Source: Streptococcus pseudopneumoniae (GTDB lineage Bacteria > Bacillota > Bacilli > Lactobacillales > Streptococcaceae). From it: DNA of 64,000 bases. The position numbers and the translations under genes are program-made. Of this stretch, positions 30,765 through 39,261 are shown piece after piece (position 1 is the stretch's first letter; every line of letters begins with the position of its first letter). The notes under the pieces are model-generated. The model had not been told where the DNA came from, did not search any database, and saw only the letters and a program-made list of their open reading frames with translations. The stretch spans positions 1-64,000 of the forward strand of contig NZ_JUQX01000029.1 of assembly GCF_001074565.1 (NCBI RefSeq), read 5' to 3'.

Positions 30765-31410
30765 ACATGTAATAAACAATGGCAATGTACTGGAGTGCAG
30801 ACGCAGCTAAGATAAAGAGATGCCAAATCATGTGGAAATAAGGTTTTTTCTTAGCGTAAAATCCAGCTCCAACTGTATAACAGAGTCCGCCAGTTACCAT
30901 GAGACTCCAAAAGACGGGCGTTGTTTGACTGATAATGGCAGGAATGATAGCTAGAACCAACCAGCCCATAATCAGGTAAAGAGCAAGGCTGAATTTCTCA
31001 TTGACCTTTTTAGCAAAGATTTTATAGAGGATGCCAAAGATGGTCGTTCCCCACTGAATGGCAATAATCAGATAGCCAAACCAGTTATTCATCAAAGTCA
31101 ATACGACCGGCGTGTAAGAGCCTGCGATAGCCACATAAATCATAGAATGGTCGATGATTCGCAAGACGTATTTGTGGGTCGAACCATAGGCCATAGAGTG
31201 GTAAATGGTTGACGAGAGGAACATGAGAAATAGACTGATAACAAAGATAGAAACGCCAAAAGACGATAAAAATCCATGTACTTCATAACTATAGGTGGAT
31301 GAAATAGGGAGTAGGATGAGCATGATAACGGCACCTACAGCATGGGTCACGCTATTAGCAATTTCCTCTCCAAAACTGAGTTTTTTACTGAGCTTTAGAC
31401 TGGTATTCAT
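30763..31410 (-). CDS. Hemolysin III / TrhA family membrane protein
   Basis: A 215-residue protein with about seven membrane segments, belonging to the PAQR-like hemolysin III (YqfA/TrhA) family. Conserved residues are visible: SFGEEIANSVTHAVGA near the start, SSTIYHSMAY, DHSMIYVAIAGSYTP and the C-terminal HMIWHLFILAASALQY. These are candidate metal-binding His/Asp/Ser. Family members affect membrane homeostasis; the haemolysin name is historical. It overlaps the upstream DUF1836 gene by four bases (ATGA). Confidence 0.88.
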   Translation of the reverse strand: MNTSLKLSKKLSFGEEIANSVTHAVGAVIMLILLPISSTYSYEVHGFLSSFGVSIFVISLFLMFLSSTIYHSMAYGSTHKYVLRIIDHSMIYVAIAGSYTPVVLTLMNNWFGYLIIAIQWGTTIFGILYKIFAKKVNEKFSLALYLIMGWLVLAIIPAIISQTTPVFWSLMVTGGLCYTVGAGFYAKKKPYFHMIWHLFILAASALQYIAIVYYM

Positions 31411-31859
31411 TGGTTTTCCTCCTCTTCTTTGATAAGGATTAAGTCCAGAGTTTGATGATAGAGTTTAACCGTTTGACAGCTAGTTTGGATAATAGGATTT
31501 TCTGGATCAATCCCATGATTCATATAGTCCACAAAAGCATCGTAGAGCTGGTCTGAACTTGCTTGAGTTTGTAGACTATTAAGCGTCTGAGCGATTTCTT
31601 GAATCGAAAAGACAGATTTGAGAGTAGTAATGGCAATCAAACGGGCAATCTGTTTGCGTTGGTATTTTTTCTTGTCTGGCTTTGTCAGATAACCGTGTTT
31701 GACATAGTTATTGACCATTGATGCGGTCAGGCCCTTTTCTTTATCTGGAGAAATGGGGGCGCAGACTTGATTGACATAAAGCAAAACCTGATCCAGATAG
31801 AGGTCAATGTTTGGAATGTCTTCCCATTTTGGGTAGGAAAAGTTAGAATTCATTTCCAA
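31407..31859 (-). CDS. DUF1836 domain protein
   Basis: 150 residues. The DUF1836 region (about 20-110) contains a MerR-like winged helix: LTASMVNNYVKHGYL then KKKYQRKQIARLIAITTLKSVFSIQEI. This suggests DNA binding, possibly a regulator of the coupled membrane protein gene with which it overlaps. No experimental role known to me. GGAG ribosome site immediately upstream. Confidence 0.8.
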   Translation of the reverse strand: MEMNSNFSYPKWEDIPNIDLYLDQVLLYVNQVCAPISPDKEKGLTASMVNNYVKHGYLTKPDKKKYQRKQIARLIAITTLKSVFSIQEIAQTLNSLQTQASSDQLYDAFVDYMNHGIDPENPIIQTSCQTVKLYHQTLDLILIKEEEENQ

Positions 31860-31987
31860 CTCCTTTTTATCTAGTTTTGATAACTAGATTATAAAATAAT
31901 AAAAAACAAAAGTCAAGTTTCAACTGCTTGTAGAAAGCTTTAAATTATGCTATGATGAGAGAAACTAGTTAGAAATGAGGGGAAAAG

Positions 31988-32482
31988 ATGGAGATTCGTT
32001 TAGCTTTTCCAAACGAAGTAGATGCCATTATGCAGGTGATGGAGGATGCCAAAAAGTGCTTAGCTGAGTCTGGTAGCGACCAGTGGCAAAATGGCTATCC
32101 AAATGTCGACATCATTATTGATGATATCATCTCAGGCCAAGCCTATGTTGCCTTGGAAGAAGGAGAACTGCTAGCTTATGCTGCTGTGACCAAGAGTCCA
32201 GAGAAAGCCTATGAAGCCATTTATGAAGGAAGTTGGCAGGGGGAAGAATCAGAATATCTGGTCTTTCACCGTATCGCTGTCGCAACAGATGTCCAAGGAC
32301 AAGGAGTTGCTCAGACTTTCCTAGAAGGCTTGATTGAAGGTTTTGATTACCTAGATTTTCGTTCAGATACACATGCAGAAAACAAGACCATGCAGCATAT
32401 CTTTGAAAAACTTGGATTTAGTCAGGTCGGTAAGGTTCCAGTTGATGGAGAACGCTTGGCCTATCAGAAATTAAAAAAATGA
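31988..32482 (+). CDS. GNAT family N-acetyltransferase
   Basis: A 164-residue acetyl-CoA dependent transferase. The acetyl-CoA binding region is RIAVATDVQGQGVAQTFLEG (Q/R-x-x-G-x-G/A type), followed by TMQHIFEKLGFSQVG. Substrate unknown. It overlaps the following ogt by four bases, so the two are translationally coupled. Confidence 0.88.
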   Translation: MEIRLAFPNEVDAIMQVMEDAKKCLAESGSDQWQNGYPNVDIIIDDIISGQAYVALEEGELLAYAAVTKSPEKAYEAIYEGSWQGEESEYLVFHRIAVATDVQGQGVAQTFLEGLIEGFDYLDFRSDTHAENKTMQHIFEKLGFSQVGKVPVDGERLAYQKLKK

Positions 32483-32994
32483 CGCAGAAAAAGTACGCAA
32501 AAATGCTCTACCCGTCGCCAATTGGGACCTTATCCTTAGTTGCTGATGAACAATATTTGTTTGGGATTTGGGTGCAGGACCAAACTCATTTTGAGAGGGG
32601 ATTAGGGGATGAAACGATAGAAGAAGTTGGTAGCCATCCTGTATTAGAGCAAGTTATTTCCTATTTAGATACCTATTTCGAAGGCAGTATTCAGGATCTA
32701 TCTGACTTACCTTTGGCTCCCATTGGGACGGATTTTGAAAAGCGGGTATGGACCTACTTGCAGGGCATTCCCTATTGTCAGACAGTGACTTACGGTCAAA
32801 TAGCTCAAGATTTGCAGGTGAATTCTGCCCAAGCTATTGGCGGAGCAGTGGGGCGTAATCCCTGGTCCATCCTCGTCCCCTGTCATCGTGTGCTGGGTGC
32901 AGGCAATCGTCTGACAGGCTATGCTTCTGGAGTCGAAAAGAAAGCCTGGCTCTTGCAGCATGAAGGTGCGGTTTTTCAAAAAAATAAAGAATAG
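32479..32994 (+). CDS. ogt: Methylated-DNA--protein-cysteine methyltransferase
   Basis: A 171-residue suicide repair protein that removes alkyl groups from O6-alkylguanine. The active-site motif is VPCHRVLGAGN, the Cys being the acceptor; the DNA-binding helix includes GQIAQDLQVNSAQAIGGAVGRNP with the Arg finger. C-terminal SGVEKKAWLLQHE is standard. Overlaps the upstream GNAT gene. Confidence 0.94.
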   Translation: MTQKKYAKMLYPSPIGTLSLVADEQYLFGIWVQDQTHFERGLGDETIEEVGSHPVLEQVISYLDTYFEGSIQDLSDLPLAPIGTDFEKRVWTYLQGIPYCQTVTYGQIAQDLQVNSAQAIGGAVGRNPWSILVPCHRVLGAGNRLTGYASGVEKKAWLLQHEGAVFQKNKE

Positions 32995-33006
32995 AAAGAA
33001 AAAAAG

Positions 33007-33363
33007 ATGTTAGAATTTATCGAATACCCAAAATGTTCAACTTGTAAGAAAGCAAAAAATGAACTAGACCAACTCGGACTTGACTATAAAGACGTTCATA
33101 TTGTAGAAGAAACACCAAGTGAAGAAGTGATTTTGAACTGGTTAGAAACTTCCGGTTTTGAAGTGAAACAATTTTTCAATACCAGTGGGATCAAATATCG
33201 TGAACTTGGCTTGAAAGATAAGGTAGGAAGCCTATCCAACCAAGAAGCAGCCAAGCTTCTGGCTAGTGATGGCATGTTGTTAAAACGCCCAATCTTAGTG
33301 GAAAATGGTGCTGTTAAGCAAATCGGCTATAGAAAATCCTACTGGGAACTGGGCTTGAAATAG
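33007..33363 (+). CDS. ArsC/Spx-family thioredoxin-fold protein
   Basis: A 118-residue protein of the arsenate reductase-like family. The N-terminal CxxC is in YPKCSTCKKAKNEL; the C-terminal family signature is LKRPILVENGAVKQIGY. It resembles the YffB/ArsC-like group rather than the RNA polymerase-binding Spx regulator, which has a different C-terminus. It may reduce an oxyanion or disulphide; no ars genes are nearby. Third gene after GNAT and ogt, 12 bp gap. Confidence 0.85.
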   Translation: MLEFIEYPKCSTCKKAKNELDQLGLDYKDVHIVEETPSEEVILNWLETSGFEVKQFFNTSGIKYRELGLKDKVGSLSNQEAAKLLASDGMLLKRPILVENGAVKQIGYRKSYWELGLK

Positions 33364-33464
33364 TTTTTATCTATCTCCTTGATAGGTAAAATATATAGCT
33401 TCCCTGTTTTAAAGTGTGATAAACTAGAAGGTAGACAAAGTCTGCTTTACCCGTAGCAAATAAT

Positions 33465-33492
33465 TTGCTTGTGAGCAGAAGTATGGTAGAAT
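33465..33492 (+). promoter_or_regulatory. Promoter of the second amino-acid ABC operon
   Basis: -35 TTGCTT (33465-33470), 16-bp spacer ending TGG, -10 TAGAAT (33487-33492); the ribosome site AGGAGAGG follows. Confidence 0.7.
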
Positions 33493-33519
33493 GAATCATT
33501 ATCAGGAGAGGATGTTTTT

Positions 33520-34320
33520 ATGACTGTTACAACACTTTTAGCATCAGATTGGTACCAGAGCTTGATGCAGCTGATTCCAGACGGTAAGCTCTTTAGCTTG
33601 CGTTCGGTTTTTGATGGGATTCCAAGAATTGTCCAACAACTTCCCACAACTATCATGTTGACGCTTAGTGGTGCGATTTTTGGTTTGGTGCTAGCCTTGG
33701 TTTTTGCCATTGTTAAAATCAACCGTGTTAAGATTTTATATCCCTTACAGGCCTTTTTTGTCAGCTTTTTAAAAGGGACACCGATTTTGGTTCAGCTCAT
33801 GTTGACCTACTATGGGATTCCACTTGCTCTGAAAGCCCTCAATCAACAATGGGGAACCAGCTTCAATATCAATGCAATTCCAGCAGCAACCTTTGCTATC
33901 GTAGCTTTTGCCTTTAATGAGGCAGCTTATGCCAGCGAAACCATTCGTGCAGCCATCCTTTCTGTCAATCCTGGTGAGATTGAAGCGGCACGCAGTCTGG
34001 GGATGACCCGTGCGCAAGTTTATCGTCGTGTCATTATTCCTAATGCAGCGGTGGTAGCTACTCCAACCTTGATCAATTCCCTCATTGGTTTGACCAAGGG
34101 AACTTCTCTAGCCTTTAGTGCGGGGGTTGTGGAAGTCTTTGCTCAGGCTCAAATTTTGGGTGGAGCCGATTATCGCTATTTTGAGCGATTCATCTCCGTA
34201 GCCCTTGTTTACTGGGTAGTCAATATCGGAATTGAAAGCCTCGGTCGTTTTATTGAGAAGAAAATGCAAATTTCAGCGCCGGATACAGTAACTACAGATG
34301 TGAAAGGAGACCTTCGTTAA
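33520..34320 (+). CDS. Amino-acid ABC transporter permease
   Basis: A 266-residue membrane permease of the polar amino-acid family. Predicted segments include TIMLTLSGAIFGLVLALVFAIV and the EAA loop PGEIEAARSLGMTRAQVYRRVIIPNA around residues 155-175. Overlaps the ATPase gene by one base. No binding protein gene is nearby, as in the first ABC pair at 3975-5392. From memory of the pneumococcal chromosome such a pair sits beside trxB and may transport cystine or another polar amino acid, but that is not shown here. Confidence 0.9.
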   Translation: MTVTTLLASDWYQSLMQLIPDGKLFSLRSVFDGIPRIVQQLPTTIMLTLSGAIFGLVLALVFAIVKINRVKILYPLQAFFVSFLKGTPILVQLMLTYYGIPLALKALNQQWGTSFNINAIPAATFAIVAFAFNEAAYASETIRAAILSVNPGEIEAARSLGMTRAQVYRRVIIPNAAVVATPTLINSLIGLTKGTSLAFSAGVVEVFAQAQILGGADYRYFERFISVALVYWVVNIGIESLGRFIEKKMQISAPDTVTTDVKGDLR

Positions 34321-35063
34321 TGATTAAGATTTCGAATTTAAGCAAATCCTTTTCAGGTCAGACTGTCTTGGATCATCTGGACTTGGATATCCAAAAGGGA
34401 GAAGTAGTAGCCTTGATTGGTTCATCTGGAGCTGGGAAATCAACCTTTCTTCGTAGTTTGAACTACCTTGAAACTCCAGATAGCGGATCCATCCAGATTG
34501 ACAATTTTAAAGTTGATTTTTCTCAGATTAGCCAAGAGGAGATTCTAACCCTTCGTCGCAAGTTGTCCATGGTTTTCCAACAGTTCAACTTATTTGAACG
34601 CCGAACAGCCCTTGACAATGTCAAGGAAGGCTTGGTCGTTGTTAAGAAATTATCAGATGAGGAAGCAACCAAAATCGCCAAGGAAGAGTTGGCTAAGGTC
34701 GGTCTTTCTGATAAGGAGCAACATTACCCTCGCCATTTGTCAGGTGGGCAAAAGCAACGGGTTGCCCTAGCGCGTGCTCTCGCAATGAAACCAGACGTTT
34801 TGCTCTTGGACGAACCAACATCAGCTCTTGATCCAGAATTGGTCGGAGAAGTGGAAAAGTCTATTGCAGATGCCGCTAAGTCTGGTCAGACCATGATCTT
34901 GGTTAGTCACGATATGTCTTTTGTAGCCCAAGTGGCAGATAAGATTTTGTTCCTAGATAAAGGGAAAATCATCGAGTCAGGTACACCGGATGACATCATC
35001 AATCATCCGAAAGAAGAACGGACAAAAGAATTCTTCGCTAGTTACAAACGGACTTATATTTGA
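34320..35063 (+). CDS. Amino-acid ABC transporter ATP-binding protein
   Basis: A 247-residue GlnQ-type ATPase. Walker A GSSGAGKST, Q-loop VFQQFNLF, signature LSGGQKQR, Walker [14 protein letters not shown], switch His in LVSHDMSF. Partner of the permease directly upstream. Confidence 0.93.
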   Translation: MIKISNLSKSFSGQTVLDHLDLDIQKGEVVALIGSSGAGKSTFLRSLNYLETPDSGSIQIDNFKVDFSQISQEEILTLRRKLSMVFQQFNLFERRTALDNVKEGLVVVKKLSDEEATKIAKEELAKVGLSDKEQHYPRHLSGGQKQRVALARALAMKPDVLLLDEPTSALDPELVGEVEKSIADAAKSGQTMILVSHDMSFVAQVADKILFLDKGKIIESGTPDDIINHPKEERTKEFFASYKRTYI

Positions 35064-35114
35064 TATAATAGTAAAAGGAAAACTCAGTTAGTTGGACTAG
35101 CTGAGTTTACTCTT
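35061..35114 (+). promoter_or_regulatory. Promoter and hairpin between the ABC operon and DUF4059 gene
   Basis: A TGATATAAT extended -10 box (35061-35069) overlaps the ATPase stop codon. A stem AAACTCAGTTAG/CTAGCTGAGTTT (35080-35108) follows. The hairpin could end the ABC transcript or form the leader of the next gene; the T tract is weak. Confidence 0.5.
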
Positions 35115-35140
35115 TAAAAAAGATAGAAACGAGAGAGATC

Positions 35141-35365
35141 ATGCTGCTGCAACTATTTTCTTTATATTTCGAGAGTTTGATCTTAACGACCATTCTCGTC
35201 GTGATTTCTTTAGGGATTTGGATTGGATTGCGAGCTATGTCTGGTGTGGACAAGACAGCTAAGGCCCGTCAAGCCCATCTCTATGATATGATTATGATTG
35301 GGGTTTTGGTGATTCCAGTATTATCCTTTGCCGTCATGAGTCTCATTTTAGTTTTCAGAGCATAA
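35141..35365 (+). CDS. DUF4059 family membrane protein
   Basis: A 74-residue protein with two membrane segments (about residues 10-32 and 50-72). It belongs to the small streptococcal DUF4059 family, function unknown. Conserved placement just upstream of trxB suggests a shared transcript. Confidence 0.75.
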   Translation: MLLQLFSLYFESLILTTILVVISLGIWIGLRAMSGVDKTAKARQAHLYDMIMIGVLVIPVLSFAVMSLILVFRA

Positions 35366-35430
35366 TGCTTGCGTGACTAGCAAGAATGAGTTAGAATAAA
35401 GATAGTTACAACAAGAAAGAAGGAATTGAA

Positions 35431-36342
35431 ATGTACGATACGATTATTGTCGGTGCTGGACCTGCGGGAATGACCGCTGCCTTATATGCTGCTCGTAGCA
35501 ATCTGAAAGTGGCTTTGATTGAAGGTGGTCTGCCAGGTGGGCAAATGAACAACACATCTGATATTGAAAACTATCCTGGATATGCCAATATCAGTGGACC
35601 TGAATTAGCAGAGAAGATGTTTGAACCTCTTGAAAACCTTGGAGTAGAACACCTTTATGGGTTTGTTGAAAAGATTGAAGACCATGCTGACTATAAGAAG
35701 GTAATCACTGATGACCAAGTTTATGAAACCCGTACTGTCATCGTGGCAACTGGGTCAAAACACCGTCTTTTAGGTGTTCCTGGAGAAGAAGAATTAAATA
35801 GCCGAGGCGTTTCTTATTGTGCGGTCTGTGATGGAGCTTTCTTCCGTGACCAAGACTTGCTCGTAGTCGGTGGTGGAGATTCAGCGGTAGAAGAAGCCCT
35901 CTTCTTGACACGCTTTGCCAAGTCTGTCACTATTGTTCACCGTCGCGACCAACTTCGTGCACAAAAGGTTTTGCAAGACCGTGCCTTTGCTAATGAAAAA
36001 GTCAACTTTATCTGGGACTCTGTAGTTAAGGAAATCAAAGGTGAAAACCGAGTAGAGTCAGTTGTATTTGAAAATGTGAAAACTGGTCAAGTGACAGAGC
36101 AAGCCTTTGGAGGTGTCTTTATCTACGTCGGTTTAGATCCTGTTAGTGATTTTGTTAAGGATTTGAATATTCAAGACCAGGCGGGCTGGATTGTAACAGA
36201 TAACCACATGAAGACTGCCGTCGATGGTATCTTTGCGGTTGGGGATGTTCGCCAGAAAGACCTTCGTCAAGTCACAACAGCAGTTGGAGATGGAGCTATC
36301 GCTGGTCAAGAAGCCTACAAGTTTATCACCGAACATAGTTAA
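35431..36342 (+). CDS. trxB: Thioredoxin reductase
   Basis: A 303-residue NADPH-dependent flavoprotein reducing thioredoxin. FAD-binding GAGPAGMTAALYA at the N-terminus, redox-active CAVCDG (CxxC) near residue 133, NADPH-binding GGGDSAVEEALFL, and the C-terminal FAD motif GDVRQKDLRQVTTAVGDG. Full length. Confidence 0.97.
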   Translation: MYDTIIVGAGPAGMTAALYAARSNLKVALIEGGLPGGQMNNTSDIENYPGYANISGPELAEKMFEPLENLGVEHLYGFVEKIEDHADYKKVITDDQVYETRTVIVATGSKHRLLGVPGEEELNSRGVSYCAVCDGAFFRDQDLLVVGGGDSAVEEALFLTRFAKSVTIVHRRDQLRAQKVLQDRAFANEKVNFIWDSVVKEIKGENRVESVVFENVKTGQVTEQAFGGVFIYVGLDPVSDFVKDLNIQDQAGWIVTDNHMKTAVDGIFAVGDVRQKDLRQVTTAVGDGAIAGQEAYKFITEHS

Positions 36343-36344
36343 GC

Positions 36345-36380
36345 AAAAAAGTTTCCAATCACTTGATTGGAAACTTTTTT
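36345..36380. terminator. Bidirectional terminator between trxB and rlmB
   Basis: Perfect 17-bp stem AAAAAAGTTTCCAATCA with its complement, loop of two to three bases, T runs on both strands. Confidence 0.92.
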
Positions 36381-37107
36381 ATAGTCGATTTCGGAAAACT
36401 TCGTACATGAGAATGGCTGCAGCAACACTGGCATTGAGGCTTTGAACATGTCCATTCATCGGAATGGTAATCATCTCATCGACCTGTTTTTTGATGTTGC
36501 TAGAGATACCTTTTCCTTCATTTCCGATGATGAGGGCGATTTTCCCTTTTGTATTCCACTTGTGGCAAGGGGTGCCGTTCATATCTGTTCCAAAGGTCCA
36601 GAAGCCTTCATCCTTGAGTTTGTCAAGAGTTTGGCTCAGGTTGGTCACTCGGGCAATTGGAACGTGCTCGATAGCACCTGTGGCCGTTTTGGCAACGACA
36701 GGAGTCACTCCGACAGCACGGTGCTTGGGAATGATGACACCTGAAACATTGGTCGCATCAGCAGTCCTTAAGATAGAACCTAAGTTGTGAGGGTCAGTTA
36801 ACCCGTCCAGAATCAATAGCAAAGGATTTTCTTCTTGGCGTATTTTTGCAAGGATGTGATCCAGCTCGCTATAGGCAAATTCAGAGACTCTTAGGACAAA
36901 GCCTTGATGGACAGCGCCTTCGGTCATTTCAGAGAGGGATTTTTTTGAAGTCCAAGAGATGGAGACCTTTTTCTCAGCAGCAAGTTCCTTGACTTTCTCA
37001 ACATTCTTACCTCGGAGATCATCTTGGAGGTAGAGTTTGTTTCCAGTATTTGCAAGGAGGGCTTCTGTAACGGCGTGGACGCCATAGACAATATCATTTG
37101 TTTTCAT
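36379..37107 (-). CDS. rlmB: 23S rRNA (guanosine-2'-O-)-methyltransferase RlmB (TrmH/SpoU family)
   Basis: A SPOUT methyltransferase modifying ribosomal RNA. With the start at 37107 (MKTNDIVYG) it has 242 residues. SPOUT motifs: LDGLTDPHNLGSILRTADA, IIGNEGKGIS, IPMNGHVQSLNASVAAAI. An in-frame extension to 37140 would start upstream of the promoter and is rejected. The start codon lies six bases after the -10 box, so translation is probably leaderless. Confidence 0.9.
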   Translation of the reverse strand: MKTNDIVYGVHAVTEALLANTGNKLYLQDDLRGKNVEKVKELAAEKKVSISWTSKKSLSEMTEGAVHQGFVLRVSEFAYSELDHILAKIRQEENPLLLILDGLTDPHNLGSILRTADATNVSGVIIPKHRAVGVTPVVAKTATGAIEHVPIARVTNLSQTLDKLKDEGFWTFGTDMNGTPCHKWNTKGKIALIIGNEGKGISSNIKKQVDEMITIPMNGHVQSLNASVAAAILMYEVFRNRL

Positions 37108-37113
37108 GCCTCT

Positions 37114-37149
37114 ATTATAACACAAAACCCCGTCTTGCAACGGGATTTT
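37114..37149 (-). promoter_or_regulatory. def terminator fused to the rlmB promoter
   Basis: On the minus strand the def terminator stem CCCGT-TGCAAG-ACGGG (37128-37144) is followed by TTTT. The loop carries TTGCAA (37135-37140), a plausible -35, 15 bp before the extended -10 TGTTATAAT (TATAAT at 37114-37119). Termination of def and initiation of rlmB therefore share sequence. Confidence 0.65.
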
Positions 37150-37151
37150 CT

Positions 37152-37763
37152 TTATTCGAGGATGAGGAGTCCATCTTTGATAGCAAATGGGTCTTTCTCA
37201 TTGATACGATCGTAGAACATGATTCCGTTGATGTGGTCAATTTCATGTTGGACAACGATAGAGTTGTATCCTTTAAGCTTGATGCGGTGTTTTTCTCCGT
37301 CCTTGTCAAAGTAATCAACAGTGACGCGGGCATGACGAACAACATAGCCTGGAACTACACGGTCGACAGATAGGCACCCTTCTCCTTCACCGAGGGCGGC
37401 GTCCTGAACAGAGTGAGAGACGATTTTTGGATTGTACATAACAGCTTGCAGGTCGTAGGCTTCCTGAGGAGTTTCACCTTCTTCCACAATATTTGGCACT
37501 AAAACAGCGATAATGCGTTTTGAGATATCTAACTGAGGAGCAGCCAATCCAACCCCACCGCGGAGTCCCATCTTTTCAGCCATAACAGGATCCTGAGAAT
37601 TTTTGAGGAATTGCATCATCTTTTCTCCAAGGATGATTTCCTGGTCAGACAGTGGGAAAGTGACCTCCTCAGCAACCGCGCGTAAAGTTGGGTTCCCCTC
37701 ACGGATAATATCGTTCATATTAATTAAATGAGCAGCTTTTGTAATACGTTCTATAGCAGACAT
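37152..37763 (-). CDS. def: Peptide deformylase
   Basis: Removes the formyl group from nascent N-terminal Met. With start 37763 ([10 protein letters not shown]) it has 203 residues, the length of the streptococcal enzyme; AAAGGAG precedes this ATG. Metal-site motifs [14 protein letters not shown] (Cys ligand) and HEIDH (two His ligands and catalytic Glu) are intact. Type II deformylase by its insertions. Confidence 0.96.
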   Translation of the reverse strand: MSAIERITKAAHLINMNDIIREGNPTLRAVAEEVTFPLSDQEIILGEKMMQFLKNSQDPVMAEKMGLRGGVGLAAPQLDISKRIIAVLVPNIVEEGETPQEAYDLQAVMYNPKIVSHSVQDAALGEGEGCLSVDRVVPGYVVRHARVTVDYFDKDGEKHRIKLKGYNSIVVQHEIDHINGIMFYDRINEKDPFAIKDGLLILE

Positions 37764-37869
37764 TTTCTCTCCTTTCATTACCTCTACATGATAACACAAA
37801 ATAGGCGAGAAAGAAAGTCACAGAAGTTCCTAAAAAATAATATAATAAACGGTATTCCCCTTTTATCTG

Positions 37870-37878
37870 TGATATAAT
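37870..37878 (+). promoter_or_regulatory. Promoter of the capA-like gene
   Basis: TGATATAAT extended -10; a small CTTGC/GCAAG hairpin and GGGGGG ribosome-site region follow before the start codon. Confidence 0.6.
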
Positions 37879-37918
37879 AAAAGAAAAGGCTTGCAGTAAA
37901 AGCAAGGGGGGAATAAAG

Positions 37919-39238
37919 ATGGAAAAGCGACAAGATAGACGGTCTCATGGTCCTATTTTTGGATTGTTGAAGAGTGGTATTGGTTTCTTTCGGAATTATA
38001 AATCTTGGACAAATGCCCAATTTATTACGGTGTTACTACTTGCAGTTACCTTGTCTATGGGATTGAACTTGTTGGCCCAAGCAGTACAAGGGAACAAGGG
38101 AACAAGTCCGAATGGTCAAACTCTTGATTCTGCTCAGACGTCTGGTCAATCCAAGGAAAATCAGTCTGATGAAACGACAGCCCGTATCATGGCAAATGGT
38201 GACCTCCTCTACCATATTCCTATCTACCGAACGGCTCTGAAAGAAGACGGTAGCTACGATTTCCACGAAAATTTTGAATATGTAAAACCATGGCTCAAGC
38301 AAGCGGACTTAGTGCTTGGTGACTTTGAAGGAACGGTGAACAAGGATCACTATTTGGCAGGTTATCCTCTCTTTAATGCACCTGGAGAAGTCATGGATGC
38401 GATCAAAGATGCAGGCTATCAAGTTCTAGACTTGGCTCACAATCACATCTTGGATTCTCAGATAGAGGGAGTGGTTTCGACAGCAGAAGCTATCGAAAAG
38501 GCTGGAATGACACCCATAGGAGTCTACACACATGAATCCCGTGACCAAGCTCCACTAGTTATCAAGGAAGTCAATGGTATCAAGGTAGCTCTTTTGGCCT
38601 ATTCTTACGGTTTTAATGGCATTGATCAGTATATCTCTCAAGAGGATTATAATCGCTATCTTTCTGACCTGAATGAAGATAAGATGAAGGCGGAAATCGA
38701 ACGAGCTGAGCAAGAGGCGGATATTACTGTCATCATGCCTCAGATGGGAATTGAGTACCAGCTAGAACCGACGGAAGAACAGAAAACACTGTACCACAAG
38801 ATGATTGACTGGGGAGCTGATATTATCTTTGGAGGGCATCCTCACGTCGTTGAACCTGCTGAAACAGTTGAAAAAGATGGTGACAAAAAACTGATCATCT
38901 ATTCCATGGGGAATTTCCTCTCAAATCAGCGCATTGAAACCATGCAAGACGAGGAAAATGCCAAGTGGACAGAGCGCGGTGTTCTCATGGATGTGACCAT
39001 TAAGAAAAAAGATGGAAAGACAAGGATTGAAACCGCCAAAGCGCATCCTACTTGGGTTAATCGAACACCCAAAGGGACTTACTCCCCAGAAGGCTATCCT
39101 CTCTTCTTCTATCAGACCTATATCTTGGAGGACTTCATTGAAGGGGGACGTTACCGTGAGCAGTTGGATGAGGCGACCAAGGAACGAATTGACACAGCCT
39201 ATAAAGAAATGAATGAACATGTAGGGTTGAAGTGGTAG
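37919..39238 (+). CDS. CapA family protein (poly-gamma-glutamate synthesis PgsA-like)
   Basis: A 439-residue protein with a short basic N-terminus and one membrane segment (about residues 38-58), anchoring an extracellular metallophosphatase-like domain. Motifs of the CapA fold: ANGDLLYH, LGDFEGTVN, LDLAHNHILD (Asn-His), MPQMGIEY, GGHPHVVEP and YSMGNFLSNQ. No pgsBC genes are nearby, so a role in poly-glutamate capsule is not implied; a surface or wall role is likely. Confidence 0.88.
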   Translation: MEKRQDRRSHGPIFGLLKSGIGFFRNYKSWTNAQFITVLLLAVTLSMGLNLLAQAVQGNKGTSPNGQTLDSAQTSGQSKENQSDETTARIMANGDLLYHIPIYRTALKEDGSYDFHENFEYVKPWLKQADLVLGDFEGTVNKDHYLAGYPLFNAPGEVMDAIKDAGYQVLDLAHNHILDSQIEGVVSTAEAIEKAGMTPIGVYTHESRDQAPLVIKEVNGIKVALLAYSYGFNGIDQYISQEDYNRYLSDLNEDKMKAEIERAEQEADITVIMPQMGIEYQLEPTEEQKTLYHKMIDWGADIIFGGHPHVVEPAETVEKDGDKKLIIYSMGNFLSNQRIETMQDEENAKWTERGVLMDVTIKKKDGKTRIETAKAHPTWVNRTPKGTYSPEGYPLFFYQTYILEDFIEGGRYREQLDEATKERIDTAYKEMNEHVGLKW

Positions 39239-39261
39239 GTACTCGCCCTAAAGGAGACGAG

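Noticed and set aside
33007-33363. Global regulator Spx
   Set aside because: The CxxC is present but the C-terminal part matches the ArsC/YffB-like group better than the RNA polymerase-binding Spx.
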